Of a DNA stretch of 64,000 bases, positions 18,446 through 27,759 are shown in pieces. Location: assembly GCF_041379765.1 (NCBI RefSeq), contig NZ_CP166919.1, positions 620,001 to 684,000 on the forward strand, in the 5' to 3' direction. Origin of the DNA: Thalassotalea sp. Sam97. GTDB taxonomy: Bacteria > Pseudomonadota > Gammaproteobacteria > Enterobacterales > Alteromonadaceae. Every line of letters begins with the position of its first letter. The stretch's first letter is position 1. A program made the translations under genes and the position numbers. The notes below the pieces were generated by a model. The model did not search any database, had not been told where the DNA came from, and saw only the letters and a program-made list of their open reading frames with translations.

Positions 18446-18865
18446 CTATTCCCCTTGCATGGTTGCTATAATAGAACGTGCACCACCGTGGTTGCGATGC
18501 TCACATAGGTAAATACCTTGCCATGTGCCTAACGCAAGTTGGCCATTACTAATAGGAATGATTAGCTGATTACCAATGGTGGTTGACTTGATATGCGCCG
18601 GCATGTCATCACTACCTTCATAATCGTGCTGGTAGTAAGGTGCGTTTTCAGGAACAAAGCGATTAAAATGTTGTTCCAAATCGAGGCGTACGGTGGGATC
18701 TGCATTTTCATTTATACTCAACGAAGCAGACGTGTGTTGTAAGAACAAATGCAGCAGGCCAACGCGATAATTAGCGAGCTCAGGTAACTGTAGGTAGATT
18801 TCCTTATCGATTAAATGAAAACCGCGCGATTTAGGGGGAAGTGTTAAACGTGATTGCGCCCACAT
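18446..18865 (-). CDS. yjbQ: YjbQ family protein (UPF0047)
   Basis: A 139-residue protein of the YjbQ/UPF0047 family, reported in other bacteria to have secondary thiamine-phosphate synthase activity; its true role is uncertain. Conserved residues are the HTSASLSINENADPTVRLDL stretch (about 44-63), YYQHDYEGSDDMPAHIK near 77-93 and the C-terminal LGTWQGIYLCEHRNHGGAR near 111-130, which contain the family His and Glu residues. Length matches the family. It converges on the gene ending at 18399. Confidence 0.93.
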   Translation of the reverse strand: MWAQSRLTLPPKSRGFHLIDKEIYLQLPELANYRVGLLHLFLQHTSASLSINENADPTVRLDLEQHFNRFVPENAPYYQHDYEGSDDMPAHIKSTTIGNQLIIPISNGQLALGTWQGIYLCEHRNHGGARSIIATMQGE

Positions 18866-18905
18866 GATTAGGTATTCCTATGTTGAAAATTGCTACAAAC
18901 GACTA

Positions 18906-18934
18906 TTGTTGTCTAACTTTGCATTTGTTACAAT
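18906..18934 (+). promoter_or_regulatory. Candidate promoter for pyrG
   Basis: TTGTTG at 18906-18911 and TACAAT at 18929-18934 are 17 bases apart, a plausible sigma-70 promoter. This would give a leader of about 200 bases before the pyrG ATG at 19141, with no gene in between. Confidence 0.4.
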
Positions 18935-19140
18935 AGCGCCCCGTCCTGCTAGACTGTACTTGTTACGGTTTATGTCTAAAAACATAACAACAACTTAACT
19001 GTGATTTTACACGCGGCTTGGTTTTACCATGTCCTGCGCTACAGTTTATTTGCTAGCAATCTATCGTGATGCTTAATTTGAATTTCCTAAGCGCACAATA
19101 GACACACAATTTCTGTTAATTCCTTAATTCCGGGTTTCAC

Positions 19141-20778
19141 ATGACAACGAGATATATTTTTGTAACAGGTGGGGTGGTTTCATCCCTAGGTAAAGGTATT
19201 GCTGCGGCTTCGATGGCAGCTATATTGGAAGCCCGAGGTCTTAAAGTGACCATGCTTAAATTAGACCCTTACATTAATGTTGACCCGGGTACTATGAGTC
19301 CTATTCAGCATGGTGAAGTATTTGTTACTAATGACGGCGCTGAAACAGACCTTGACCTTGGTCACTATGAGCGCTTTATTCGTACCAAAATGACCAAGAA
19401 AAATAACTTCACCACAGGTCGTATTTACCAAGACATTCTTGCTCGTGAACGTCGCGGTGAGTTTTTAGGTGCAACCATTCAGGTTATCCCACACATTACC
19501 AATGATATTAAGCGTCGTGTTATTGAAGGCGCTGAAGGTTATGACGTGGCCATGGTTGAAGTTGGTGGCACAGTAGGTGATATCGAATCGCAACCGTTCT
19601 TAGAAGCAATTCGTCAACTAGGTGTAGAGCTTGGTCGTGAGCGTGCAATGTTTATGCACTTAACCTTAGTTCCTTACTTAGCTGCAAGTGGTGAAATCAA
19701 AACCAAACCAACGCAACACTCGGTTAAAGAGTTGCGCTCAATTGGTATTTTCCCTGATATCTTAGTATGTCGTAGTGAAGGGGTTATCCCTGCGAATGAA
19801 CGTGCGAAAATCGCATTGTTCTGTAATGTTGAAGAAAAAGCTGTTGTTGCTATGCGTGACGTTGACAGCATCTACAAAATCCCAGCATTGTTAAGGTCGC
19901 AAGGTACCGACGACATCGTATGTAAGCGTTTTGGTATTGAAGCACCAGAAGCTGACTTGAGCGAGTGGGAACAAGTTCTATTCCAAGAAGCCAATCCAAA
20001 AGGTGAAGTAACCATTGGTATGGTTGGTAAGTACATTGAACTACCAGATGCATACAAGTCGGTAAACGAAGCATTAAAACATGCAGGTTTGAAAAACCAA
20101 TTAACCGTGAACATCAAGTACATTGATTCACAAAACGTTGAAGCCAAAGGCGAAGAAGAGCTTGCAGGCGTTGATGCTATTTTAGTGCCTGGCGGTTTTG
20201 GTGAACGTGGTGTTGAAGGTAAAATTTTAACGGCGAAATACGCACGTGAAAACAAGGTACCTTACTTTGGTATTTGTTTAGGTATGCAAGTTGCGTTAAT
20301 TGAATACGCACGCAACGTAGCCGGTCTAGAAAACGCTCATTCAACCGAGTTTGATCCGCAGTCACCATATCCTGTGGTTGGTCTAATTGAAGAGTGGTTA
20401 GACGAAGCGGGTAATGTTGAAACACGTGACGAGAATTCAGACTTAGGTGGTACCATGCGCTTAGGTTCACAACTATGTCATTTAGTCGCAGGTACCAAAG
20501 CGGCTGACATTTACGGTAGCGACAGTGTATTTGAACGTCATCGCCATCGTTACGAAGTAAACAATAACTACCGTGACAAACTAGAAGAAGCGGGTCTTGT
20601 TTTCTCAGGCTTATCAGCAGATAAGAAATTGGTTGAGATGGTCGAGATACCTGAGCACCCTTGGTTTGTTGCCGGTCAGTTCCATCCGGAGTTTAACTCC
20701 ACACCGCGTGATGGGCACCCACTATTCCAAAGCTTTATTGCTGCGGCATATGAAGCGCAAAAATCAAAAAACAACTAA
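19141..20778 (+). CDS. pyrG: CTP synthase PyrG
   Basis: Glutamine-dependent conversion of UTP to CTP. 545 residues, the E. coli length. The N-terminal synthetase domain has VTGGVVSSLGKGI at about 8-20 and LKLDPYINVDPGTMSP near 39-54. The C-terminal class I glutamine amidotransferase has PGGFGERG and the nucleophile motif GICLGMQ near 377-383, with the His/Glu pair in GQFHPEFNS near 515. It is followed by eno, the widespread pyrG-eno pair, but a strong terminator separates them. Confidence 0.99.
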   Translation: MTTRYIFVTGGVVSSLGKGIAAASMAAILEARGLKVTMLKLDPYINVDPGTMSPIQHGEVFVTNDGAETDLDLGHYERFIRTKMTKKNNFTTGRIYQDILARERRGEFLGATIQVIPHITNDIKRRVIEGAEGYDVAMVEVGGTVGDIESQPFLEAIRQLGVELGRERAMFMHLTLVPYLAASGEIKTKPTQHSVKELRSIGIFPDILVCRSEGVIPANERAKIALFCNVEEKAVVAMRDVDSIYKIPALLRSQGTDDIVCKRFGIEAPEADLSEWEQVLFQEANPKGEVTIGMVGKYIELPDAYKSVNEALKHAGLKNQLTVNIKYIDSQNVEAKGEEELAGVDAILVPGGFGERGVEGKILTAKYARENKVPYFGICLGMQVALIEYARNVAGLENAHSTEFDPQSPYPVVGLIEEWLDEAGNVETRDENSDLGGTMRLGSQLCHLVAGTKAADIYGSDSVFERHRHRYEVNNNYRDKLEEAGLVFSGLSADKKLVEMVEIPEHPWFVAGQFHPEFNSTPRDGHPLFQSFIAAAYEAQKSKNN

Positions 20779-20784
20779 TTACCC

Positions 20785-20817
20785 AAAGCCGCAGTTAGTC
20801 TTAACTTGCGGCTTTTT
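20785..20817 (+). terminator. Strong terminator between pyrG and eno
   Basis: AAAGCCGCA (from 20785) pairs with TGCGGCTTT (ending 20817); inside, GTTA pairs with TAAC after one bulged T. The stem runs into a T-tract. Eno therefore depends on read-through or its own promoter in the 93-base gap. Confidence 0.85.
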
Positions 20818-20871
20818 AAATATCAATAATAATAATTTAGCAATACAGCCAACTAATCGTTAGAGGTAAAC

Positions 20872-22164
20872 ATGTCAGAAATAATTAAGGTTATTGCTCG
20901 TGAAGTTATGGACTCACGTGGTAATCCAACAGTAGAAGCCGATGTACGCTTAGCGTCAGGTGCGTTTGGTCGTGCTTGTGCGCCATCTGGTGCATCAACA
21001 GGTTCTCGCGAAGCGCTTGAACTACGCGATGGCGACAAATCACGTTATTTAGGTAAAGGTGTATTGAAAGCGGTTGCTGCTGTTAACGATAGCATTGCTC
21101 CGGCACTACTTGGCAAAGACGCTAACGCTCAAGCTGAAATTGACCAGATCATGATTGATCTTGACGGTACAGAGAATAAAGAAAATTTTGGTGCAAACGC
21201 TATTCTAGCGGTATCACTAGCCGTAGCAAAAGCAGCAGCGAATGATAAAGGCGTTGAATTATACGAGCACATCGCTGATCTTAACGGTACGCCTGGCCAA
21301 TACTCAATGCCAGTACCGATGATGAATATCCTTAATGGTGGTGAGCACGCCGACAACAATGTTGATATTCAAGAATTCATGGTTCAGCCAGTTGGCGCAC
21401 CAAGCTTTAAAGAAGCGTTACGTATGGGCGCTGAAATCTTCCATCAGTTGAAGAAAGAGCTAAGCGCGAAAGGCTTGAATACGGCTGTTGGTGATGAAGG
21501 TGGTTTTGCCCCTAACCTAGCATCAAACGAAGATGCATTGGCGCTTATTGAAACAGCGGTAACAAACGCTGGTTACAAAATGAATGAAGACGTAACTTTA
21601 GCGTTAGACTGTGCATCATCTGAGTTCTACAAAAATGACGTATACGATCTAGCAGGTGAAGGTAAGCAGTTTGATTCTGAAGGTTTCGCTGGTTACCTTG
21701 CCGATCTTGCTAACCGTTACCCAATCGTATCAATCGAAGATGGTTTAGATGAAAGCGACTGGGCTGGCTGGAAAGTTCTAACTGATATGATCGGCGATAA
21801 AGTTCAGCTTGTCGGTGATGACTTATTTGTTACCAACACCAAGATCTTAAAGCGTGGTATCGATGAAGGCATCGGTAACTCAATCTTAATTAAATTTAAC
21901 CAAATCGGTTCACTGACTGAAACATTAAATGCAATTAAGATGGCAAAAGATGCAGGCTTTACCGCGGTTATTTCACACCGTAGTGGTGAAACAGAAGATG
22001 CAACTATCGCTGACTTAGCGGTAGGTACAGCTGCTGGCCAAATTAAAACGGGTTCATTATGTCGTTCAGATCGTGTTGCTAAGTACAACCAATTACTTCG
22101 TATTGAAGAGTTCTTAGGCGACAAAGCGGTATACAATGGCCGCAGTGAAATCAAAGGTCAATAA
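20872..22164 (+). CDS. eno: Enolase
   Basis: Interconverts 2-phosphoglycerate and phosphoenolpyruvate in glycolysis and is a component of the RNA degradosome in E. coli. 430 residues: N-terminal MDSRGNPTVEADV near 13-25, GAIL/ANAILAVSLAVAKAAA near 108, metal ligands in LALDCASSEFY and SIEDGLDESDW, and the catalytic loop ISHRSGETED near 365-375. All are intact. Stop TAA lies just before a strong terminator. Confidence 0.99.
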   Translation: MSEIIKVIAREVMDSRGNPTVEADVRLASGAFGRACAPSGASTGSREALELRDGDKSRYLGKGVLKAVAAVNDSIAPALLGKDANAQAEIDQIMIDLDGTENKENFGANAILAVSLAVAKAAANDKGVELYEHIADLNGTPGQYSMPVPMMNILNGGEHADNNVDIQEFMVQPVGAPSFKEALRMGAEIFHQLKKELSAKGLNTAVGDEGGFAPNLASNEDALALIETAVTNAGYKMNEDVTLALDCASSEFYKNDVYDLAGEGKQFDSEGFAGYLADLANRYPIVSIEDGLDESDWAGWKVLTDMIGDKVQLVGDDLFVTNTKILKRGIDEGIGNSILIKFNQIGSLTETLNAIKMAKDAGFTAVISHRSGETEDATIADLAVGTAAGQIKTGSLCRSDRVAKYNQLLRIEEFLGDKAVYNGRSEIKGQ

Positions 22165-22183
22165 TACGACCTTGCGATAAAAT

Positions 22184-22211
22184 AAAAAAACCTGCTTCGG
22201 CAGGTTTTTTT
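22184..22211 (+). terminator. Rho-independent terminator after eno
   Basis: AAAAAACCTGC and GCAGGTTTTTT form a stem capped by a TTCG tetraloop and continue into a T-run. The symmetric A and T tracts would also let it act from the other strand. Confidence 0.92.
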
Positions 22212-22392
22212 ATACCTAAAATTTTATCTGCTGTATATGCTGTGGCGGGGGATGGTTTCGATTGTCAGCTAAGGTGATAGCGGGCAGGGTAAATAACAAT
22301 TTTGGCTTTTTTACGATGCTAGTGTAGTCTATTATTTCATCAGGTGGTGTTTTGCCTGTATTTTCATAATCTTATTCGAGCCGTTTGTTTAT

Positions 22393-23037
22393 ATGCAAGA
22401 TTTACTGAGTAATGTCATTACGCATTCTCCACAGTTCTCCGAACTGTGCAGCGCTTTATATGAGCGAGAAGTAAAGCAACTTGCAGATACCACACCGGCA
22501 AGATGTTCGGCATTACCTGCTCGCTTAAAGAGCTTACCTCACTATGTTCGTCGCACTGCTGGTTCAATGTTGGCCAGTCAATCACCGCTCAGCATCGATG
22601 TGCAAAATGCCAGTTGGAGTGAAAAACAGGCGAGCAAATTACCATTGGCAGGGCAGAGTAGTGAACAAATTCGGCAGTGGTATAGCAAACACCCTCTCCC
22701 CCTAGGCTTAGTGGTACCAGTTTTAGAACAACACGAAAATAGGCAACGGATCATTATTGATTGTATTGATCGGGTTGATACCGCGGGACAACGAATTCGC
22801 TGTAATTACAGTGGCTGGTTTGCGCTAACCTCGCAACAAATCGACGCTCAATCACAATTAGTATTACTCAAACCCAATAAAAAAGTCTTTATAGCTGCCT
22901 GCTCAGGCCATCAGTGGCGAGGCGAGAAACAGACGCAACCACAGCCTTTAACCTTGCGAGAGTTATTGTTATCTTGCCAAATCAATTGGCAAGATATGGC
23001 CAAGACATTGCCACTAAGCTCTAATGCCGTAAATTAA
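22393..23037 (+). CDS. Unrecognised 214-residue protein between eno and ftsB
   Basis: I do not recognise this protein. It starts at ATG 22393 without a strong ribosome binding site. It has no signal peptide or membrane segment. The N-terminal third is helical and basic (ARLKSLPHYVRRTAGSML near 43-60), the middle has HPLPLGLVVPVL near 100-111 and a beta-like stretch RQRIIIDCIDRVD, and the C-terminus is RELLLSCQINWQDMAK. Codon use resembles its neighbours, so it looks like a native gene. It is monocistronic, between the eno terminator and ftsB. It may belong to an Alteromonadales-restricted family. Confidence 0.75.
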   Translation: MQDLLSNVITHSPQFSELCSALYEREVKQLADTTPARCSALPARLKSLPHYVRRTAGSMLASQSPLSIDVQNASWSEKQASKLPLAGQSSEQIRQWYSKHPLPLGLVVPVLEQHENRQRIIIDCIDRVDTAGQRIRCNYSGWFALTSQQIDAQSQLVLLKPNKKVFIAACSGHQWRGEKQTQPQPLTLRELLLSCQINWQDMAKTLPLSSNAVN

Positions 23038-23223
23038 CGACATGGTGGCACGTTGTCATTGTCTGTTCTGATGGTGGGCTAAATATTTTAGTGATCTAAT
23101 CATTTTATAACATTGCTTTACTGGCTAATCCCACAAATAATCGATCAAATTGCCGTTAGCTATGGACTTGTTTTACCTGCCTTTTATAATGTGGTTATTA
23201 TTGATTATCACAGCGACCATATG

Positions 23224-23502
23224 ATGCGAATCTTAACCGCGATATTGGCTATTTTTCTGATTTTGTTGCAATACCGTCTATGGTTTGGCAAAAACAGTGT
23301 GCCTGATTATTGGCAACAGCAAAAAAGTGTCGTTGCGCAACAAGACATTAATAAGCAATTGCAGCATCGTAATAAGTTACTCTGGGCAGATATTAAAGAT
23401 TTGCGTAACGGTTTAGAAGCTGTTGAAGAGCGAGCTCGCAATGAGCTAGGCTTAATCAAGGAAGGTGAAACCTTCATCCGTGTTATCCCACAAGAGAAAT
23501 AA
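23224..23502 (+). CDS. ftsB: Cell division protein FtsB
   Basis: Small bitopic divisome protein that forms the FtsQLB complex. The frame is open from 23113, but homologs begin at the membrane segment, so ATG 23224 (MRILTAILAIFLILLQYRLW) is chosen; ATG 23221 is one codon earlier. The product is 92 residues: a transmembrane helix at about 3-20, the YRLWFGKN motif, a coiled coil at about 28-70 and the conserved EERARNELGLIKEGETFIRV near 70-89. It heads the ispD-ispF-truD-surE-pcm cluster, 2 bases before ispD. Confidence 0.95.
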   Translation: MRILTAILAIFLILLQYRLWFGKNSVPDYWQQQKSVVAQQDINKQLQHRNKLLWADIKDLRNGLEAVEERARNELGLIKEGETFIRVIPQEK

Positions 23503-23504
23503 CC

Positions 23505-24215
23505 TTGAACAAACAACCTATGATAGCAGGCTATACCATGATATTGCCTGCGGCAGGTATTGGCAGTCGTATGCAACAAGCACTGGCCAAACAATACCTT
23601 ACTATCGATAACAAAACCATTATCGAGCGCACTCTGGAGCGTGTGCTATCACACCCTAAAATTGCCCACGTGGTGGTGGTGATCAGTGCCGAAGATAACA
23701 CCTTTGCGTCTTTAACAATCGCTAAACATGACAACGTTAGCATCGCTATCGGTGGTAAAGAGCGTGCTGATTCAGTGTTGGCTGGTCTTAAAGCAGCTGG
23801 CGAGCAAGATTGGGTATTGGTTCATGATGCTGCACGCCCTTGCGTTACTCATACAGATATCGATGCACTGATTGAGTTTTGTGAACAAAACCAAGAAGGG
23901 GCGATTTTAGCAACCCCAGTACGTGATACCATGAAGCGAACTAACGCCAGTGGACACATAGCGATTACCGAAGAGCGTGATAATTTGTGGCATGCATTAA
24001 CCCCACAAATGTTTCCACACCGCTTATTGTTATCATCTCTTGAGCGGGGCATACAAGAGCACGCTAATATCACCGATGAAGCCTCGGCAATGGAATATGC
24101 TGGTCAATCTGCTCATGTGGTGTCTGGGCGAGAAGATAACATTAAAATCACAAGACCAGCGGATTTACCGTTGGCCGCGTTTATTTTGCAACAGCAGGAG
24201 TCAGCATGCGTATAG
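23505..24215 (+). CDS. ispD: 2-C-methyl-D-erythritol 4-phosphate cytidylyltransferase IspD
   Basis: Third step of the MEP isoprenoid pathway, making CDP-methylerythritol. A TTG start at 23505 (AAGAGA 7 bases upstream) gives 236 residues; ATG 23520 would give 231 and is also acceptable. The nucleotidyltransferase signature LPAAGIGSRM sits at the N-terminus, KQYLTIDNKTIIE near 24-36, VLVHDAARPC near 102-111 and the C-terminal DNIKITRPADL. It overlaps ispF by 10 bases. Confidence 0.97.
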   Translation: MNKQPMIAGYTMILPAAGIGSRMQQALAKQYLTIDNKTIIERTLERVLSHPKIAHVVVVISAEDNTFASLTIAKHDNVSIAIGGKERADSVLAGLKAAGEQDWVLVHDAARPCVTHTDIDALIEFCEQNQEGAILATPVRDTMKRTNASGHIAITEERDNLWHALTPQMFPHRLLLSSLERGIQEHANITDEASAMEYAGQSAHVVSGREDNIKITRPADLPLAAFILQQQESACV

Positions 24216-24703
24216 GTCATGGTTACGATGTTCATAAATTTGGTGGTGAAGGCCCTGTAATGCTTGCCGGTGTGGCCATCGATTATCCACAGGGCTTCCT
24301 CGCCCATTCAGATGGCGACGTTGCGATTCATGCGCTGTGCGATGCCATCTTAGGGGCATTAGCAATGGGGGATATTGGTAACCATTTCCCCGATACTGAT
24401 AGTGATTATGAAAACATTGACTCGCGTATTTTGTTGCGTCACGTTGTGTCACTTATGCAACAACGTGGCTATATGGTCGGTAATGTAGATATTACCATTG
24501 CCGCCCAAGCGCCGAAAATAGCGCCACATTTATTGGCGATGCGTCAGGTATTAGCCAGCGATTTAAATACTGATATTGATAATGTTAATGTTAAGGCGAC
24601 AACAACAGAAAAGCTTGGCTTTGTTGGTCGAAAAGAAGGGGTTGAGGTACACGCTGTAGCCTTGTTGCTAAGCAGTGGCACTGAGGAGCAGGCTAATGAC
24701 TGA
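24206..24703 (+). CDS. ispF: 2-C-methyl-D-erythritol 2,4-cyclodiphosphate synthase IspF
   Basis: Fifth step of the MEP pathway, forming the cyclic diphosphate. 165 residues, trimeric enzyme: zinc ligands D8 and H10 (GHGYDVH) and H42 in the LAHSDGDVAIHALCDAILG stretch, then GDIGNHFPDTD near 57-67 and KATTTEKLGFVGRKEG near 131-146. It overlaps ispD upstream and truD downstream (8 bases), so the three are tightly coupled. Confidence 0.98.
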   Translation: MRIGHGYDVHKFGGEGPVMLAGVAIDYPQGFLAHSDGDVAIHALCDAILGALAMGDIGNHFPDTDSDYENIDSRILLRHVVSLMQQRGYMVGNVDITIAAQAPKIAPHLLAMRQVLASDLNTDIDNVNVKATTTEKLGFVGRKEGVEVHAVALLLSSGTEEQAND

Positions 24704-25748
24704 ACTGGCTTATGTTTACGGGAAACCTTCTGCAACAGGTGACTTACGTACTGTACCTGAAGACTTTCAGGTTATTGAGCTACTGCCATTTACGGCTAGC
24801 GGTGAAGGCGAGCATTTACTGATTCGTGTGCGTAAAACTGGCGCCAACACCATTTACGTTGCCAAACAGCTTGCTCGTTATTTTAAAGTAAAACCACATT
24901 TTGTTACTTACGCCGGATTAAAAGATAGAAACGCGGTAACCGAACAATACTTTGGTGTCCATGTTCCAGGTAAAGCAGAGTATGACTTGTCAGACTTTGA
25001 CTGTCCTGGCGTCGAGATCCTATCGTACAAACGCCACAATAAAAAATTGAAGACCGGTGCTTTGCTCGGCAATCGATTTACCTTGACGTTGCGTAACGTT
25101 AGCGACGTTGAACAAGTACAAGCTCGTTGGCAACAAATTGTCGAAGGCGGTGTTGCCAACTATTTCGGTGAACAGCGCTTTGGTATCGACGGTAATAACC
25201 TTGAGGGTGCAAAACAACTGTTTGCAGGGCGTCGTATCAACGATCGTAACAGGCGCGGCTTTTATTTATCTGCCGCTAGGTCGCATATTTTTAATCAAAT
25301 GCTGGCTAAGCGCATTAATATGGGCGCCTTTGATACGCCGATGAATGGCGATGTGTTTATGCTATCCGGATCTCGCTCGGTATTTGCTGAAGCGACGATT
25401 GATGAAACGATTATACGCCGTTTGCAGGAACAAGATATTAACATCACTTTACCACTTTGGGGTAAAGGTGAATTAATGACGCAAGCTGACGCTGCTGACT
25501 TTGAAGCACAAGCCGCAAGCGAACACAGCGAGTTTTGTCGTGGTCTTGAAAAGTTTGGCTTAAAGCAAGAGCGACGAGCTTGCCGTTTAACCATGACAGC
25601 ACCAGCATTAACGGTTAATGACGATACGGTAGTGGTGAGCTTTATCTTACCGGCAGGCTGCTTTGCAACCACGGTGTTAAGAGAACTTATCAATTATAAC
25701 GATATTAGTGCACAGGAACGTGACCATGAACATACTGATCAGCAATGA
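24696..25748 (+). CDS. truD: tRNA pseudouridine(13) synthase TruD
   Basis: Converts U13 of tRNA-Glu to pseudouridine. The frame is open upstream, but ATG 24696 (MTELAYVYGKP) fits homologs and overlaps the ispF end. 350 residues. The catalytic motif is YAGLKDRNAVTEQYFGV, with D77 as the likely nucleophile; GVANYFGEQRFG near 155 and the TRUD insertion domain follow. It overlaps surE by 23 bases. Confidence 0.97.
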   Translation: MTELAYVYGKPSATGDLRTVPEDFQVIELLPFTASGEGEHLLIRVRKTGANTIYVAKQLARYFKVKPHFVTYAGLKDRNAVTEQYFGVHVPGKAEYDLSDFDCPGVEILSYKRHNKKLKTGALLGNRFTLTLRNVSDVEQVQARWQQIVEGGVANYFGEQRFGIDGNNLEGAKQLFAGRRINDRNRRGFYLSAARSHIFNQMLAKRINMGAFDTPMNGDVFMLSGSRSVFAEATIDETIIRRLQEQDINITLPLWGKGELMTQADAADFEAQAASEHSEFCRGLEKFGLKQERRACRLTMTAPALTVNDDTVVVSFILPAGCFATTVLRELINYNDISAQERDHEHTDQQ

Positions 25749-26481
25749 TGATGGCGTTAATGCCCCTGGCATTAAAGTACTTCACCAACACTTGTCGGCA
25801 TTTGCCGAACAAACTCTAGTTATCGGTCCTGACCGAAACTGCAGTGGCGCTAGTAATTCATTAACGTTATTGAATCCACTGCGTGCCGAAGTACTGGAAA
25901 ATGGTTTTGTATCAGTGAACGGCACGCCAACCGACTGCGTCCATTTGGGTATTAGCCAGTTGAGTGACACGCCGCCCGATTTAGTGGTCGCTGGCATCAA
26001 TCATGGTGCTAACTTGGGGGACGATGTTCTTTATTCAGGTACCGTTGCCGCAGCCACGGAAGGACGTCACATGGGGTTGCCAGCTATTGCAGTGTCGCTT
26101 GTGGGTAAAGAGCAACAACATTACGATACAGCTGCAGTGGTTGTAACACGGTTTATCGAAAAGTTACAGCAACACCCGCTTGCCAACGATCAAATTATTA
26201 ATATCAATGTACCTGACGTGCCGTTGTCAGAATTAAAGGGGATTCAGGTTACTCGCCTTGGTCATCGTCATAAAGCTGAGACCATGAAAAAAATGCAAGA
26301 CCCATGGAAGCGCGATATTTATTGGTATGGCACCCTAGGTGGTGAGTTAGATGCTGGCCCTGGCACCGATTTTTATGCGGTTGCCAATAACTATGCATCT
26401 GTGACACCATTAACGGTTGATATGACAGCCTACAACAGTATGGCCAACATGAAGCAATGGATTAGTGATTTAGACATATGA
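25726..26481 (+). CDS. surE: 5'/3'-nucleotidase SurE
   Basis: Metal-dependent nucleotidase linked to stationary-phase survival. Start ATG 25726 (MNILISNDDG) is supported by AGGA 9 bases upstream; the frame runs open further upstream without homology. 251 residues: metal ligands D8 and D9 with NDDGVNAPG, Ser in RNCSGASNSLTL near 38-49, and AGINHGANLGDDVLYSGTVAAA near 85 onward (Asn ligand). Its stop overlaps the pcm start (ATGA). Confidence 0.97.
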   Translation: MNILISNDDGVNAPGIKVLHQHLSAFAEQTLVIGPDRNCSGASNSLTLLNPLRAEVLENGFVSVNGTPTDCVHLGISQLSDTPPDLVVAGINHGANLGDDVLYSGTVAAATEGRHMGLPAIAVSLVGKEQQHYDTAAVVVTRFIEKLQQHPLANDQIININVPDVPLSELKGIQVTRLGHRHKAETMKKMQDPWKRDIYWYGTLGGELDAGPGTDFYAVANNYASVTPLTVDMTAYNSMANMKQWISDLDI

Positions 26482-27134
26482 ATGCGACTCGACGTATTGG
26501 TGGAAAATCTTCGCGAAGCGGCGAGCTGCTAGCAAGACAATTACAAGCCCAGGGGATCAAAGACGAACGTGTACTGCAAGCGATTGCGAAAAGTCCACGA
26601 CATATTTTTGTCCCAGAAATACTTGCTCATAAAGCCTATGACAACACAGCGTTACCTATTGGCCAAGGGCAAACTATCTCGCAACCGTATATAGTCGCTA
26701 AAATGACCGAACTGTTATTAGCCAACAATAGCAATGAAAGCGTGCTAGAAATAGGCACTGGCTCAGGTTATCAAACGTCCATTTTGGCGCAGCTGTTCGA
26801 TAAGGTCTACTCCGTAGAGCGAATCAAATCTTTGCAATTTCAAGCCAAACGTCGCTTACAAAGTATTGATTTACATAACGTACAAATGAAGCATGGTGAT
26901 GGCTGGAAAGGGTGGTCAAGCAAGGCGCCTTATAAGGCAATTATCGTTACCGCGGCTGCGAGTGAAGTACCACAAATGCTACTCGAGCAATTAGCGGATG
27001 GCGGTAAGCTAATCATCCCTGTTGGACAAAATTCCCAAGTATTAAAATTAATTCAGCGTCAAGGCGATCGTTTTGACGTTAAAGAAGTCTTAGCGGTTCG
27101 TTTTGTACCGCTTGTTGCTGGAGCATTACTGTGA
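26478..27134 (+). CDS. pcm: Protein-L-isoaspartate O-methyltransferase
   Basis: Repairs isoaspartyl damage in ageing proteins using SAM. 218 residues, slightly longer than E. coli (208). It has PRHIFVPEILAHKAYDN near 34-50, LPIGQGQTISQPYIVAKM near 52-69 and the SAM motif VLEIGTGSGYQT near 88-99. ATGA overlap with surE and GTGA overlap with the next gene point to one operon. Confidence 0.97.
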   Translation: MNATRRIGGKSSRSGELLARQLQAQGIKDERVLQAIAKSPRHIFVPEILAHKAYDNTALPIGQGQTISQPYIVAKMTELLLANNSNESVLEIGTGSGYQTSILAQLFDKVYSVERIKSLQFQAKRRLQSIDLHNVQMKHGDGWKGWSSKAPYKAIIVTAAASEVPQMLLEQLADGGKLIIPVGQNSQVLKLIQRQGDRFDVKEVLAVRFVPLVAGALL

Positions 27135-27709
27135 AAATATTTTCACCTTTATATCAATGGACTATGAACTGGGCGCAGCATAAAGCAGCACCTAAAGTAT
27201 TGGCAGTGTTATCATTTGCTGAATCGGTATTTTTCCCTATTCCGCCCGATGTCATGCTTGCACCAATGGTGCTATCAAAACCTCATAAAGCCTGGCATTT
27301 TGCCTTTATTACCACTTTGGCATCCGTCTTTGGCGGCATTTTAGGCTATTTTTTGGGGTATTGGTTATTTGAGCCTGTAATTAAGCCACTACTTATCGAT
27401 TTTAACTATATGGATAAATTTCAACACGCCATGGACTGGTTCCAAGAGTATGGTGTTTGGGTTGTTTTCCTCGCCGGTTTTTCGCCAATTCCGTATAAAG
27501 TATTTACTTTGAGTGCAGGTTTTCTGCAAATGATGTTTTTGCCATTTTTGTTGGCATCAGCCATCGGCCGAGGATTACGTTTTTATTTAGTCGCAGGTTT
27601 AATTAAAGCGGGTGGCGCGAAAATGGAAGCCAAAATTCGTGGCAGTGTGGATATTATCGGTTGGGCAGTGGTGTTACTTGCCATATTGCTTTATGTACTA
27701 TTTAAGTAG
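27131..27709 (+). CDS. YqaA/DedA-like (SNARE-associated) membrane protein
   Basis: A 192-residue inner-membrane protein with GTG start at 27131, sharing its first bases with the pcm stop. It has about four hydrophobic segments and the DedA-superfamily pattern FAESVFFPIPPDVML (about 29-43) and FSPIPYKVFTLSAGF (about 116-130), with GRGLRFYLVAG near 146. YqaA-type proteins are small DedA relatives thought to act in lipid or cation homeostasis; the substrate here is unknown. Its position between pcm and nlpD is common in related genera. Confidence 0.88.
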   Translation: MKIFSPLYQWTMNWAQHKAAPKVLAVLSFAESVFFPIPPDVMLAPMVLSKPHKAWHFAFITTLASVFGGILGYFLGYWLFEPVIKPLLIDFNYMDKFQHAMDWFQEYGVWVVFLAGFSPIPYKVFTLSAGFLQMMFLPFLLASAIGRGLRFYLVAGLIKAGGAKMEAKIRGSVDIIGWAVVLLAILLYVLFK

Positions 27710-27759
27710 TACTCGATAATTGCGCGCAAGCTTATTTAGGTTACATCAATAGCAAGACT

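Noticed and set aside
19674..20470. Several antisense frames over pyrG
   Set aside because: They are shadows of a highly conserved gene and lack start signals.
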